Assembly: GCF_018129405.1 (NCBI RefSeq)
Contig: NZ_JAFCLP010000006.1
Coordinates: 124,001-188,000, forward strand
Source of the DNA: Bradyrhizobium iriomotense
GTDB lineage: Bacteria; Pseudomonadota; Alphaproteobacteria; Rhizobiales; Xanthobacteraceae
Reading direction: 5' to 3'
Length of the DNA: 64,000 nt
Below the pieces are notes generated by a model. The model had not been told where the DNA came from. It saw nothing but the letters and a program-made list of their open reading frames with translations, and searched no databases. Both the position numbers and the translations under genes were made by a program. This document shows positions 1 through 10,197 of this stretch, one piece after another; the stretch's first letter is position 1, and each line of letters begins with the position of its first letter.

Positions 1-798
1 AATCTGAAGCTGGCAAGGCGTTTTGGCGACGCCTTCTCGACCGGGCGCGTGCTCGGCGGCACCGGCCTGTCCAACCCGATGAAGAGCTTTTTCGGCATCG
101 AGAAGCTCAAGCTGAAGGGGCGGAAGGTCGAGGGTGGCTACATCGTGCGCGGCGCGCTGCCCTGGGTCTCCAATCTCGGCCCGGATCATTTCTTCGGCAC
201 CATCTTCGAGCGCGAGGACGATCAGGGCACTGTCATGTTCCTCGCCGACTGCTCCGACCCCGCGATCACGCTGACGCCGTGCAAGCCGTTCCTCGCCATG
301 GACGGTACCGGCACCTATGGCGTGCAGTTCCGCGACGTCTTCGTACCGGACGAGCTGATCCTCGCCGATCCCGCCGCGCCCTTCGTCAAGAAGATCCGCG
401 CCGGCTTCATCCTGCTGCAGGCCGGCATGGCGCTCGGCGTCATCCGCGACTGCATCAACATCATGGACGAGGTGGATAGCCCGCTCGGCCACATCAACCG
501 CTATCTGCCGCAGCAGCCGGTGCACTTTCGCGAGCTCGCCGCCGAGCTCGAGGCCGAGACCATGGCGCTGGCGCGCGATCCCTACAACGAGGAGGAGACT
601 TACTGGCGCAAGGTGATCGCGCTCCGGCTTCGCGCGGGCGAGGCCAGCGTCGCGGCGGCGCATGCGGCGATGCTGCATTGTGGCGCCCGCGGCTACCTCA
701 AAAGCCACCGCGCGCAGCGGCGCCTGCGCGAGGCCTATTTCGTCGCGATCGTCACGCCAGCCACCAAGCAGCTGCGCAAGATGCTCGCCGATTTCTGA
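1..798 (+). CDS. Acyl-CoA dehydrogenase family protein, C-terminal part (5' end outside window)
   Basis: The reading frame is open from base 1, so the gene begins upstream; the GTG at 49 is internal. About 265 residues are visible. They show the beta-barrel to C-terminal helical region of an acyl-CoA dehydrogenase-like flavoprotein: a segment of type GTGTYGVQFRDVFVPDE around residue 100, where substrate-loop residues lie in the family, followed by a long helical region with R/E-rich helices and a terminal LREAYF...KQLRKML. Family members oxidise acyl-CoA thioesters with FAD, but many distant relatives are monooxygenase-like, so the substrate is not assignable. A rhodanese gene follows 48 bp downstream on the same strand and may be co-transcribed. 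Confidence 0.75.
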   Translation, partial: NLKLARRFGDAFSTGRVLGGTGLSNPMKSFFGIEKLKLKGRKVEGGYIVRGALPWVSNLGPDHFFGTIFEREDDQGTVMFLADCSDPAITLTPCKPFLAMDGTGTYGVQFRDVFVPDELILADPAAPFVKKIRAGFILLQAGMALGVIRDCINIMDEVDSPLGHINRYLPQQPVHFRELAAELEAETMALARDPYNEEETYWRKVIALRLRAGEASVAAAHAAMLHCGARGYLKSHRAQRRLREAYFVAIVTPATKQLRKMLADF

Positions 799-846
799 AT
801 TCTACGAGTCCACCTGAAGACCCCCAACCTCAACGGAGAGGCTGCC

Positions 847-1725
847 ATGACTGACGTTCTGATCACTGCCGTCGAACTCGCCGATCTCTTGAAGACCGAG
901 CCATGTGTCGTCATCGACACCCGCAATCCCGATGCCTACGCCGCCGGGCACCTGCCCAATGCCGTCAACGTGCATGAGATCTTCACCTTCCTCGCGACCT
1001 CGACGCCGGAAGGCATGGCCGAGCTGAAGACAAAATTCGCCGACGCGTTCGGCGGCGCAGGCCTTTCGGGCAAGGAAACGGCCGTGATCTACGAGCAGTC
1101 GATGAACTCCGGATTCGGCCAGTCCTGCCGCGGCTATTACCTGCTCACCATGCTCGGCTATCCCAAGGTGAAGGTGCTGCATGGCGGCTTCGATGCCTGG
1201 TCGGCCGCGGGCTTCCCGGTGACCAAGGAGGTGCCGACGCCGGCCAAGGCCTCGTTCGCGATCGTGCCGGAAGCCGGCGAGATCCTGATCGATGCGAAAA
1301 CGATGCTCGGCGCCGTCGGCAAGCCCGGCATCGCGATCCTCGACGTGCGCGACGTCGACGAGTGGATCGGCGACAGCTCCTCTCCGTATGGGAAGGATTT
1401 CTGCCCGCGCAAAGGCCGCATCCCCGGCGCGGTCTGGCTGGAATGGTACCGCATGATGAAGCCGACCGCAGAAGGCCCGCGCTTCAAATCCAAGGACGAG
1501 ATTTTGGCCGAGTGCGCCACCGTCGGCATCTCGCAGACGACGCCGGTCTATCTCTACTGCTTCAAGGGCGCGCGTGCCTCGAACACGTTCCTGGCGCTGA
1601 AGAACGCCGGCGTGAAGGACGTGCGGATGTATTTCGGCTCCTGGAACGAGTGGTCGCGCGATCCCTCGCTGCCGATCGAGCAGGGCCTGCCGATTGCGTC
1701 TGATGTGACGACCAAGGCGGCGTGA
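847..1725 (+). CDS. Sulfurtransferase with two rhodanese domains
   Basis: 292 residues, the usual size of a tandem-rhodanese sulfurtransferase. The N-terminal domain (about 5-125) has the DTRNPDAYAAGHLPNAVN signature but no Cys in its active loop, as is normal for the structural domain. The C-terminal domain (about 145-280) has LDVRDVDEW and the active loop YCFKGARAS with the probable catalytic Cys at residue 238. The family moves sulfane sulfur from thiosulfate or 3-mercaptopyruvate to thiophilic acceptors. The start ATG at 847 follows AACGGAGAGG. The gene ends 10 bp before the convergent sigma-54 regulator. The true substrate is not readable; the CFKGAR loop differs from the CG(S/K)G(V/I)T loop of MST/thiosulfate enzymes. 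Confidence 0.85.
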   Translation: MTDVLITAVELADLLKTEPCVVIDTRNPDAYAAGHLPNAVNVHEIFTFLATSTPEGMAELKTKFADAFGGAGLSGKETAVIYEQSMNSGFGQSCRGYYLLTMLGYPKVKVLHGGFDAWSAAGFPVTKEVPTPAKASFAIVPEAGEILIDAKTMLGAVGKPGIAILDVRDVDEWIGDSSSPYGKDFCPRKGRIPGAVWLEWYRMMKPTAEGPRFKSKDEILAECATVGISQTTPVYLYCFKGARASNTFLALKNAGVKDVRMYFGSWNEWSRDPSLPIEQGLPIASDVTTKAA

Positions 1726-1735
1726 GCGCGCGCGA

Positions 1736-3661
<1,926 letters not shown>

Positions 3662-3662
3662 T

Positions 3663-3715
3663 GCGAAATCTCGTAATTGAACTACGAAATCTCGTTTATC
3701 ACGAGTTTTCGTAGT
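3663..3715. promoter_or_regulatory. Inverted-repeat operator / upstream activating sequence
   Basis: ACTACGAAATCTCGT (3681-3695), a 5-base spacer, and ACGAGTTTTCGTAGT (3701-3715) form an inverted repeat with 13 of 15 matches. A third half-copy, GCGAAATCTCGT, lies at 3663-3674 directly before the regulator start codon. The palindrome is centred about 74 bp upstream of the sigma-54 -24 element, where enhancer-binding proteins usually bind, and 20-54 bases upstream of the regulator ATG, so it could serve activation and autoregulation. Binding by the adjacent regulator is inferred. Confidence 0.75.
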
Positions 3716-3771
3716 GGCCAAGCGCGGGCGAAAGTGCTGCGTCATCAAGGCACTGGCTGGTCTGAAGGCCG

Positions 3772-3787
3772 TGGCATGCTCCTTGCG
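3772..3787 (+). promoter_or_regulatory. Sigma-54 (-24/-12) promoter of the cyanate operon
   Basis: TGGCATGCTCCTTGCG matches the RpoN consensus TGGCAC-G-N4-TTGCW at nearly every position. The -24 GG is at 3773-3774 and the -12 GC at 3785-3786, exactly 12 bases apart. Transcription should start near 3798, leaving a short leader before the Shine-Dalgarno CAGGAGGG (3811-3818) and the ATG at 3822. Confidence 0.85.
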
Positions 3788-3821
3788 TAATTCCTCCTCG
3801 TAATGACGCGCAGGAGGGCCG

Positions 3822-5201
3822 ATGTCCACGTTCGACAATCCGTTTGATCCCGATCGCAACCTTCGAGCCGGCTGTGCCTGTGGCCAGCACCAATCCGCGG
3901 CCGAGCATGAGCAGGCCACGGCGCTGCGCTGCGAGCCCGCCGAGAGCGAGGAGAAGCGCTACGAGGGCGTTGTCGCCTCCGCGGTGATGCGCGCGATGTT
4001 TCCGCAGGATGTGGCGCGGCGCGCCTTCCTGAAATCGGTCGGCGCATCGACTGCGCTCGCGGCACTCTCGCAATTCTTCCCGCTCAAGACGGCGACCGAA
4101 GTGTTTGCGCAAACCGGTGCGCCCGAGAAGAAGGATCTCAAGGTCGGCTTCATCCCGATCACCTGCGCGACGCCCATCATCATGGCGGCGCCGATGGGCT
4201 TCTATGCCAAGCACGGCCTCAACGTCGAAGTGGTGAAGACCGCCGGCTGGGCGGTGATCCGCGACAAGACCATCAACAAGGAATACGACGCCGCGCACAT
4301 GCTGGCGCCGATGCCGATCGCGATCTCGCTCGGCCTCGGTGCCAACGCCATCCCCTTCGCGGTGCCCGCAATCGAGAACATCAACGGGCAGGGCATCGTG
4401 CTCGCGACCAAGCACAAGGACAAGCGCGATCCGAAGGACTGGAAGGGCCTGAAGTTCGCGATCCCGTTCGATTATTCCATGCACAATTACCTGCTGCGCT
4501 ACTATCTGGCGGAGCACGGCCTCGACCCCGACACCGACGTGCAGCTGCGCTCGGTGCCGCCGCCGGAGATGGTCGCGAACTTGCGCGCCGACAACATCGA
4601 CGGCTTCCTCGCGCCGGACAATATCTGCCAGCGCGCGATCTATGACGGCGTCGGCTTCATGCATCTGCTCTCCAAGGAGATCTGGGACGGCCATCCCTGC
4701 TGCAGCTTCGCCGCGAGCCGCGAGTTCATCACGACCGCGCCGAACAGCTTTGCCGCGCTGACGCGCGCCATCGTCGATGCGACCGCCTATGCGTCGAAGG
4801 CGGAGAACCGCAAGCAGATCGCGGAAGCGATCGCGCCTGCCAACTACATCAACGCGCCGGTGACGGTGCTGGAGCAGGTCCTCACCGGCACCTATGCCGA
4901 CGGCCTCGGCGGTGTGAAGACCGATGCCAAGCGCGTCGATTTCGATCCGTTCCCCTGGCAGTCCTTCGCGGTGTGGATGCTGACCCAGATGAAACGCTGG
5001 GGCCAGATCAAGGGCGATGTCGACTACAAGGCGGTGGCCGAGCAGGTCTATCTGGCGACCGACACCAAGAAGCTGATGACCGAGATGGGCCTGTCGCCGC
5101 CGGCGAGCAGCTACAAATCGTTCGCGGTGATGGGGAAGACGTTTGATCCGACCAAGCCGGAGGATTACGTCGCGAGCTTCAAGATCAGGAAGCAGTCGTG
5201 A
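3822..5201 (+). CDS. ABC transporter substrate-binding protein, CmpA/NrtA type (cyanate/nitrate-like)
   Basis: 459 residues. A twin-arginine export signal (ARRAFLKSVGAS, Arg66-Arg67, then a hydrophobic stretch) is preceded by an unusual ~60-residue N-terminal extension with Cys18, Cys20 and Cys37. The mature part matches the NrtA/CmpA class: DLKVGFIPITCATPIIMA, a YLAEHGLDPDTDVQL segment and a DGFLAPDNICQRAIYDG segment. It probably captures cyanate (or a related small anion) in the periplasm for the permease and ATPase encoded next. The start at 3822 has a strong Shine-Dalgarno; a later Met at residue 56 or 59 would leave a conventional Tat signal. Substrate is inferred from the cyanase at the operon end. 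Confidence 0.85.
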   Translation: MSTFDNPFDPDRNLRAGCACGQHQSAAEHEQATALRCEPAESEEKRYEGVVASAVMRAMFPQDVARRAFLKSVGASTALAALSQFFPLKTATEVFAQTGAPEKKDLKVGFIPITCATPIIMAAPMGFYAKHGLNVEVVKTAGWAVIRDKTINKEYDAAHMLAPMPIAISLGLGANAIPFAVPAIENINGQGIVLATKHKDKRDPKDWKGLKFAIPFDYSMHNYLLRYYLAEHGLDPDTDVQLRSVPPPEMVANLRADNIDGFLAPDNICQRAIYDGVGFMHLLSKEIWDGHPCCSFAASREFITTAPNSFAALTRAIVDATAYASKAENRKQIAEAIAPANYINAPVTVLEQVLTGTYADGLGGVKTDAKRVDFDPFPWQSFAVWMLTQMKRWGQIKGDVDYKAVAEQVYLATDTKKLMTEMGLSPPASSYKSFAVMGKTFDPTKPEDYVASFKIRKQS

Positions 5202-5220
5202 GCAAGTCTCTCTCTCCATT

Positions 5221-5347
5221 GTCGTCCCGGCGGACGCCGGGACCCATACCGCGTGATCTATCGGCTGCGGAAGGTAGCGGTACCGAACGACGAGTCTTCG
5301 CCAAACTTCTCCCTGTGGTTATGGGTCCCGGCCTTCGCCGGGACGAC
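5221..5347. repeat. Intergenic palindromic element inside the cyanate operon
   Basis: The left arm GTCGTCCCGGCGGACGCCGG plus GACCCATA (5221-5248) pairs with the right arm beginning ATGGGTCCCGGCCTTCGCCG and ending GGACGAC (5321-5347). The arms are about 27 bp and enclose about 70 bp. It lies between the binding-protein and permease genes. By appearance it belongs to a REP-like family common in Bradyrhizobium (from memory). It may stabilise or attenuate the transcript, giving more binding protein than membrane subunits. Confidence 0.8.
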
Positions 5348-5367
5348 GTGGGGAGAGGGTTTTCGCG

Positions 5368-6207
5368 ATGAATGCCTCCCTTCGCCTCCGCGCCGGCCTC
5401 GTCTCCATCGCCTTGCTCGCCGCCTTCCTCGGCATCTGGCATCTCGCCACGCGCTCCACCGCGCCGGTGGCGACGATGAGTCCGGAATACGCCAAGCTGA
5501 TGGGTCTCACCGCCACGCAGGGCAAATCCGCCATGCCCGGGCCGCTCGATGTCGGCGCCAAGCTGTGGGAGCACCTCAAGCGGCCGTTCTACGACAACGG
5601 GCCCAATGACAAGGGGCTCGGCATCCAGCTCGCCTATTCCATCGGACGCGTCGGCACCGGCTATCTGCTCGCCGTGCTTGTCGCGATCCCGCTCGGCTTT
5701 CTCATCGGCATGTCGCCGCTGCTGAGCAAGGCGCTCGATCCGTTCATCCAGGTCTTGAAGCCGATCTCGCCGCTGGCCTGGATGCCGCTGGCACTCTACA
5801 CCATCAAGGACTCTTCGGTCTCCGCCATCTTCGTCATCTTCATCTGCTCGATCTGGCCGATGCTGCTCAACACCGTGTTTGGCGTCGCGAGCGTGCGCAA
5901 GGAATGGATCAACGTCGCGCGCACGCTGGAGGTCGGCACCATCAGGCGTGCCTTCACCGTGATCCTCCCCGCAGCGGCGCCGACGATCCTGACCGGCATG
6001 CGCATCTCGATCGGGATCGCCTGGCTCGTGATCGTCGCGGCCGAGATGCTCGTCGGCGGTACCGGTATCGGCTACTTCGTTTGGAACGAGTGGAACAACC
6101 TCTCGATCACCAACGTGATCATCGCGATCCTCTTGATCGGGATCGTCGGCATGCTGCTCGACCAGATCCTCGCGCGCTTCACGCGCATGGTCACCTTTCC
6201 GGAGTAG
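5368..6207 (+). CDS. ABC transporter permease, NrtB/CynB-like
   Basis: 279 residues with about six membrane segments, the first at about 12-30. The cytoplasmic coupling loop of BPD permeases is visible as EVGTIRRAFTVILPAAAPTILTGMRISIGIAW (about 190-220), with the EAA-type pattern A...G......P.A.P. The N-terminal ~65 residues form a periplasmic loop rich in polar residues. It forms the channel for the preceding binding protein. The start ATG is preceded by GGGAGAGGG. Six bases including a GGGACG spacer separate its stop from the ATPase gene. Confidence 0.88.
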   Translation: MNASLRLRAGLVSIALLAAFLGIWHLATRSTAPVATMSPEYAKLMGLTATQGKSAMPGPLDVGAKLWEHLKRPFYDNGPNDKGLGIQLAYSIGRVGTGYLLAVLVAIPLGFLIGMSPLLSKALDPFIQVLKPISPLAWMPLALYTIKDSSVSAIFVIFICSIWPMLLNTVFGVASVRKEWINVARTLEVGTIRRAFTVILPAAAPTILTGMRISIGIAWLVIVAAEMLVGGTGIGYFVWNEWNNLSITNVIIAILLIGIVGMLLDQILARFTRMVTFPE

Positions 6208-6212
6208 GGACG

Positions 6213-7136
6213 ATGACCGATAAATTCATCTCCATCGAAGGCATCGCCAAGCGCTATCCGGGTGGAAGCGGCGCGACGACCACCATCTTCGAGAACCTCT
6301 GGCTCTCGATGGCGCGCGGCGAGTTTTGTTGCGTGATCGGCCATTCCGGCTGCGGCAAGACCACGGTGCTCAATATCCTCGCCGGCCTCGATGCGCCGAG
6401 CGAGGGCGCGGTCATCGTCGACGGGCAGGCGATCTCGGGCACCAGCCTCGACCGCGCCGTGATCTTCCAGAGCCATGCGCTCTTGCCCTGGCGCACCGTG
6501 CTCGGCAACGTCGCCTATGCCGTGAGCTCGAAATGGCGCAATTGGGACCGCGCCAAGGTCAAGGCGCACGCGCAGAAATTCATCGATCTCGTCGGGCTCA
6601 CGGGCTCCGAGCACAAGCGGCCGTCAGAATTGTCGGGCGGCATGAAGCAGCGCGTCGGCATTGCGCGCGCGCTGTCGATCACGCCGAAGATGATGCTGAT
6701 GGACGAGCCGTTCTCGGCGCTGGACGCGCTGACGCGCGGCACGCTGCAAGATGAGGTGCGGCGCATTTGCCTGGAGACCGGGCAGACCGCGTTCATGATC
6801 ACGCACGACGTCGACGAGGCGATCTATCTCGCCGACAAGATTTTCCTGATGACCAACGGTCCCGGCGCGGTGCTGGCCGAGGTCGTCGAGAATCCGCTGC
6901 CCAGGGATCGCGGCCGTACCGACCTGCACCGCCATCCGCTCTATTACGCGCTGCGCAACCACATCATCGATTTTCTGGTGACGCGCAGCAAGACTTTCGC
7001 CACTGAAAAGCCGGATCACGATCCGCGCAACGTACCGGTGGTGCGCATCGGCAAGCCCGGACTGACCATCGCGTCCAGCGGCGAAGAGCAACGACAGACC
7101 TGGACACCCGGGACAAATCCCGGATTGACCGCCTAG
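6213..7136 (+). CDS. ABC transporter ATP-binding protein, NrtD/CynD-like
   Basis: 307 residues. Walker A is GHSGCGKTT (about 48-56), the Q-loop follows (FQSHALLPWRT), the signature is LSGGMKQRVGIARAL, Walker B is MMLMDEPFSALD, and the switch His is in MITHDVDEA. The start is the ATG at 6213, five bases after the permease stop and behind GGAGTAGGGACG; an upstream extension would run antiparallel through the permease gene. The C-terminus carries a ~45-residue polar tail beyond the nucleotide-binding fold. It powers import by the neighbouring permease. Confidence 0.9.
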   Translation: MTDKFISIEGIAKRYPGGSGATTTIFENLWLSMARGEFCCVIGHSGCGKTTVLNILAGLDAPSEGAVIVDGQAISGTSLDRAVIFQSHALLPWRTVLGNVAYAVSSKWRNWDRAKVKAHAQKFIDLVGLTGSEHKRPSELSGGMKQRVGIARALSITPKMMLMDEPFSALDALTRGTLQDEVRRICLETGQTAFMITHDVDEAIYLADKIFLMTNGPGAVLAEVVENPLPRDRGRTDLHRHPLYYALRNHIIDFLVTRSKTFATEKPDHDPRNVPVVRIGKPGLTIASSGEEQRQTWTPGTNPGLTA

Positions 7137-7151
7137 CGAGGAGACCCTGAC

Positions 7152-7640
7152 ATGAAACGCGAAGACCTCACCGAGAAGCTGCTCGATATCAAGCGCGAGA
7201 AGGGCTGGAGCTGGAAACATATCTGCGAGAAGATCGGCGGCTATTCCGAGGTCTTGATCGTCGGCGCGATCATGGGCCAGATGAAGCTGACGAAACCGCA
7301 GGCCGCCAACGCCGGCGAGCTGTTCGGCCTCTCGAAGGCCGAGACGGCGATGCTCAACGAGGTGCCGATGCGCGGCACCGGCACGCCGATGCCGCCGACC
7401 GATCCCTTGATCTACCGCTTCTACGAGATGGTGATGGTGAACGGCCCGGCCTGGAAGGCGCTGATCGAGGAAGAGTTCGGCGACGGCATCATGTCGGCGA
7501 TCGACTTCGACATGGGGATCGAGCGGGTCGCCAACCCGAAGGGCGACCGCGTCAAGATCACCATGAGCGGCAAGTTCCTGCCGTACAAATATTACGGCGC
7601 CAGCGGCAACGTGCCGGAATACGGCTTCAAGGAAGGCTGA
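7152..7640 (+). CDS. cynS: Cyanate hydratase (cyanase)
   Basis: 162 residues (E. coli CynS has 156). It has an N-terminal helical DNA-binding-like domain (1-80) and the catalytic C-terminal domain. The family's catalytic triad aligns at Arg89, Glu92 (YRFYE) and Ser115 (GIMSAIDF), with the same 23-residue Glu-Ser spacing as Arg96/Glu99/Ser122 in E. coli. It converts cyanate and bicarbonate to ammonia and CO2, so the operon supplies nitrogen from cyanate, consistent with RpoN control. Shine-Dalgarno GAGGAGACC precedes the ATG. The 3' end overlaps the convergent lyase gene by 14 bp. Confidence 0.96.
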   Translation: MKREDLTEKLLDIKREKGWSWKHICEKIGGYSEVLIVGAIMGQMKLTKPQAANAGELFGLSKAETAMLNEVPMRGTGTPMPPTDPLIYRFYEMVMVNGPAWKALIEEEFGDGIMSAIDFDMGIERVANPKGDRVKITMSGKFLPYKYYGASGNVPEYGFKEG

Positions 7641-8454
7641 CCGACGCGAAGGCGTCGCGCAGCTCCTTGATCGGTGCCATCTCGCGAACATAGGTGAAGG
7701 AGCCGTTCTCCTTCATCTCGCGCGCGCTCTTCAGGAAAGCAGCCAGCGCAACGCGGGCCATGGCTCCGCCCACGCTGATGCGCTTGACGCCGGCGGCGGC
7801 AATCTGCTCGATAGTCAGCGTCGGATCGGCAAAGCCCATCACCAGGTTGAAGGGGTTTTTGACCGACGAGGCCACGGTGCGGATGGTCTCGATGTCGTGG
7901 ACCCCCGGCGAATACAGTACGTCGGCGCCGGCGGCCTCGAAGGCCTGCAACCGCCGGATCGTGTCGTCGAGATCGTTGGTGCCCTTCAGCAGGTTCTCGG
8001 CGCGGGCCGTCAGCGTGAATGGGAAGGGGAGCGCGCGTGCCGCCTCGACCGCGGCCTGCACGCGTTCGACCGCGAGCTGGAAATCGTAGATCGGCTTGCG
8101 CGGATCGCCGGTAAAATCCTCGATCGAGCCGCCGACGCAGCCGGCCTCCGCCGCGCGCGTGATGGCCCTTGCCGCGGTCTTCGGATCGTCGGCGCCACAG
8201 TTTTCGAGGTCGGCATTGACGGGAAGATCGGTCGCCTCGGCGATGATCCGGCAGTTTTCAAGGATGGCATCGAGGCTGACCGTCGTGCTGCCGAGGGTGT
8301 TGGCAAGGCCAAGGCTCGTCGTCGCCAGCGCTTCGAACCCCATCGACGCCAGCAGTTTTGCGGTGCCGGCATCCCAGGGGTTCGGGATGATGAAGGCGCC
8401 GGGGCGCTGATGCAGTTCGCGAAATCGTGCTGCCTTGTCGGCCTGGGTGCGCAT
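7627..8454 (-). CDS. Isocitrate lyase/PEP mutase family protein
   Basis: 275 residues with the ICL/PEPM TIM-barrel pattern: FIIPNPWDAGTAKLLASMGFEALATTS at the N-terminus, LPVNADLENC as the metal-binding strand, EDFTGDPRKP, and LTARAENLL. Members cleave or rearrange C-C or C-P bonds of 2-hydroxy or 2-keto acids (oxaloacetate decarboxylase, methylisocitrate lyase, phosphonopyruvate-type enzymes). The Cys of the isocitrate lyase KKCGH loop is not evident, so true isocitrate lyase is unlikely. The start at 8454 has an AGGAGC Shine-Dalgarno. It is divergent from a LysR regulator (8563), its likely controller. Confidence 0.83.
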   Translation of the reverse strand: MRTQADKAARFRELHQRPGAFIIPNPWDAGTAKLLASMGFEALATTSLGLANTLGSTTVSLDAILENCRIIAEATDLPVNADLENCGADDPKTAARAITRAAEAGCVGGSIEDFTGDPRKPIYDFQLAVERVQAAVEAARALPFPFTLTARAENLLKGTNDLDDTIRRLQAFEAAGADVLYSPGVHDIETIRTVASSVKNPFNLVMGFADPTLTIEQIAAAGVKRISVGGAMARVALAAFLKSAREMKENGSFTYVREMAPIKELRDAFASVSLP

Positions 8455-8562
8455 GGGGGCTCCTGTCGGTCTCTTGTCGCGCAGCAGCGATAGGATGGTT
8501 TCGCCCATCAGACAAATTTGTTATTTTTCTCTATATCATCAGCTTTTTGCATGAGGTCCGGC

Positions 8563-9537
8563 ATGGACAGCGACGCGCTGAACACGTTCCTGGTGGTGCA
8601 CCGGCGCGGCGGCATCTCGAACGCCGCGAAATTCCTGCATCGCTCGCAGCCGGCGATTTCGCGCCGCATTGCGCTGCTGGAGCAGGAGCTCGGCGTGCCT
8701 CTGTTCGAGAGGATCGCGGGCCGCACGCGGCTCAGCGATGCCGGGCGCGTGCTGATCCCCTATGCCGAGCGCGCCGTCGCGGCGGCGCAGGACGCCGAAC
8801 AGGCGATACGCGCGCTGACCAAGCAGAATTCGGGGCCGGTTTCGCTGGCCGTGACCGGCACGCTCGCCGACGGCCGCCTGTCGGGCATCATGAAGCGATT
8901 TGCCGCGGAAAATCCCGCCGTCGCGCTCGGCTTGCGGACCGCGACCAGCGCGGAGGTCAGCGATCTCATCCGGCGCGGCGAGGCGACGATCGGCCTGCGC
9001 TACAATACCGATCGCGCCGGCGATCTCGCCTGTGAGCTGGTGCTGAGCGAGCCGTTGCAGGTGGTCTGCGCGTCCGATCATCCGCTCGCCGGCAAGCGCG
9101 TGAAGCAGCTTGCCGAGCTTCGCGGCGAGCGCTGGATCGCGTTCCCGGAAACGCGCGGCCGCCGCGAGATCGCAGCGGCTCACGTGTTCGCGCTGTTCCT
9201 GACGCAAGGCCTCGGGGACGTGGAGTGGACGGCGGTGGACAGCCTCACCGCACAGAAGCGGCTCGTGGAGGCGGGCTTCGGCCTCGCGCTATTGGCGCAG
9301 AGCCACGTGGCGGAGGAGCTGCATGCGGGAGCGATCTCGACGATCGCCGTCGGCGATCTCGCCGCGGACCAGCACATCGTGCTGGTCAGTCGTCGCGGCG
9401 GCTTCCTGAGTGCCGCCGCTCAGCGCCTGCTGGAAACCATCCGCCGCGACTACGCCACGCGCGACGTCTCGACCAGCCGGGGCGCCCGAAAAAGACCGCC
9501 GACGCGCAAGGTCGTTGCGCGCCGGCGTCGGGGCTGA
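8563..9537 (+). CDS. LysR-family transcriptional regulator
   Basis: 324 residues. The N-terminal winged HTH has the LysR pattern: ALNTFLVVHRRGGISNAAKFLHRSQPAISRRIALLEQELGVPLFER. The effector-binding domain spans about 90-295. The tail is unusually basic (SRGARKRPPTRKVVARRRRG). The start at 8563 follows GAGG at a good distance; an ATG at 8551 is also possible. It is divergent from the PEP mutase family gene across a 108-bp A/T-rich gap with TTGTTATTTTTCTCTATAT, typical LysR/target geometry. The effector is unknown. Confidence 0.88.
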   Translation: MDSDALNTFLVVHRRGGISNAAKFLHRSQPAISRRIALLEQELGVPLFERIAGRTRLSDAGRVLIPYAERAVAAAQDAEQAIRALTKQNSGPVSLAVTGTLADGRLSGIMKRFAAENPAVALGLRTATSAEVSDLIRRGEATIGLRYNTDRAGDLACELVLSEPLQVVCASDHPLAGKRVKQLAELRGERWIAFPETRGRREIAAAHVFALFLTQGLGDVEWTAVDSLTAQKRLVEAGFGLALLAQSHVAEELHAGAISTIAVGDLAADQHIVLVSRRGGFLSAAAQRLLETIRRDYATRDVSTSRGARKRPPTRKVVARRRRG

Positions 9538-9542
9538 ACGTA

Positions 9543-9866
9543 TTATTTCCCTGCCTTCACCTCGGCGGCCGCGACCGCGAGCAGCTCGCTCATCTTGGCG
9601 CGAATCGCCTGTTCGGTAACCGCGACGCTCTTGGCGGCGAAATCGGCCATGACCTTGCGCAGGACGTCGGCATCGCCGGCTTCCTCGAAATCGGCCGCGA
9701 CGACCTCCTTGGCGTAGGCGGTGGCGGCATCGCCCGATATGCCGAGCTTTTCGGCCGCCCACAGCCCGAGCAGACGGTTGCGGCGGGCCTCCGCCTTGAA
9801 TTTCTGCTCCTCGTCGAGGGCGAATTTCTTCTCGAAGCCTTCCTCGCGCTTGTTGATCTCGTTCAT
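9543..9866 (-). CDS. F1-ATPase inhibitor zeta subunit (DUF1476 family)
   Basis: 107 residues, helical and charged, with the family pattern KREEGFEKKFALDEEQKFKAEARRNRLLGLWAAEKLG. In Paracoccus denitrificans the zeta protein inhibits ATP hydrolysis by F1 through its N-terminal segment. In this family the wider C-terminal four-helix region follows. The gene is convergent with the LysR gene (5-bp gap) and divergent from purC. Assignment rests on family resemblance; inhibitory strength varies among species. Confidence 0.85.
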   Translation of the reverse strand: MNEINKREEGFEKKFALDEEQKFKAEARRNRLLGLWAAEKLGISGDAATAYAKEVVAADFEEAGDADVLRKVMADFAAKSVAVTEQAIRAKMSELLAVAAAEVKAGK

Positions 9867-10197
9867 GCCTTTTCCAATTCCCTGCTGACTGGACCCGGCG
9901 GCCCTCGTTGCGGGAGCCCCGGCGCATGCCTAGATAAGGAGCACGAATCGGCAAAACAACGAGCCGTTAAGCCGCAGGCAAGACGGTATAAGTTGGAGCC
10001 GGACGGCCGGATCGATTGTGCTCGGACAGCCAATCGGATAGGTTGCCTAAAGGCTTGGTTCCCGTTCTGTTTCCATGGTGTTTCCTTGGGTTATGGATGG
10101 GTTCCGGGCCGTTCACGGCAGCTCCGCTGTGGGTCGTAATCCTAGTCAACCGGAGCACACCAAATTCATGGATTTCAACAAAACACGGTACATCCCA
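9867..10197. other. Intergenic region between ATPase zeta and purC
   Basis: 331 bp holding the divergent promoters. A TATAAG hexamer lies near 9991 and a second in-frame ATG for PurC at 10168 follows GGAG at 10152. I see no convincing small gene, riboswitch or long hairpin. Confidence 0.4.
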
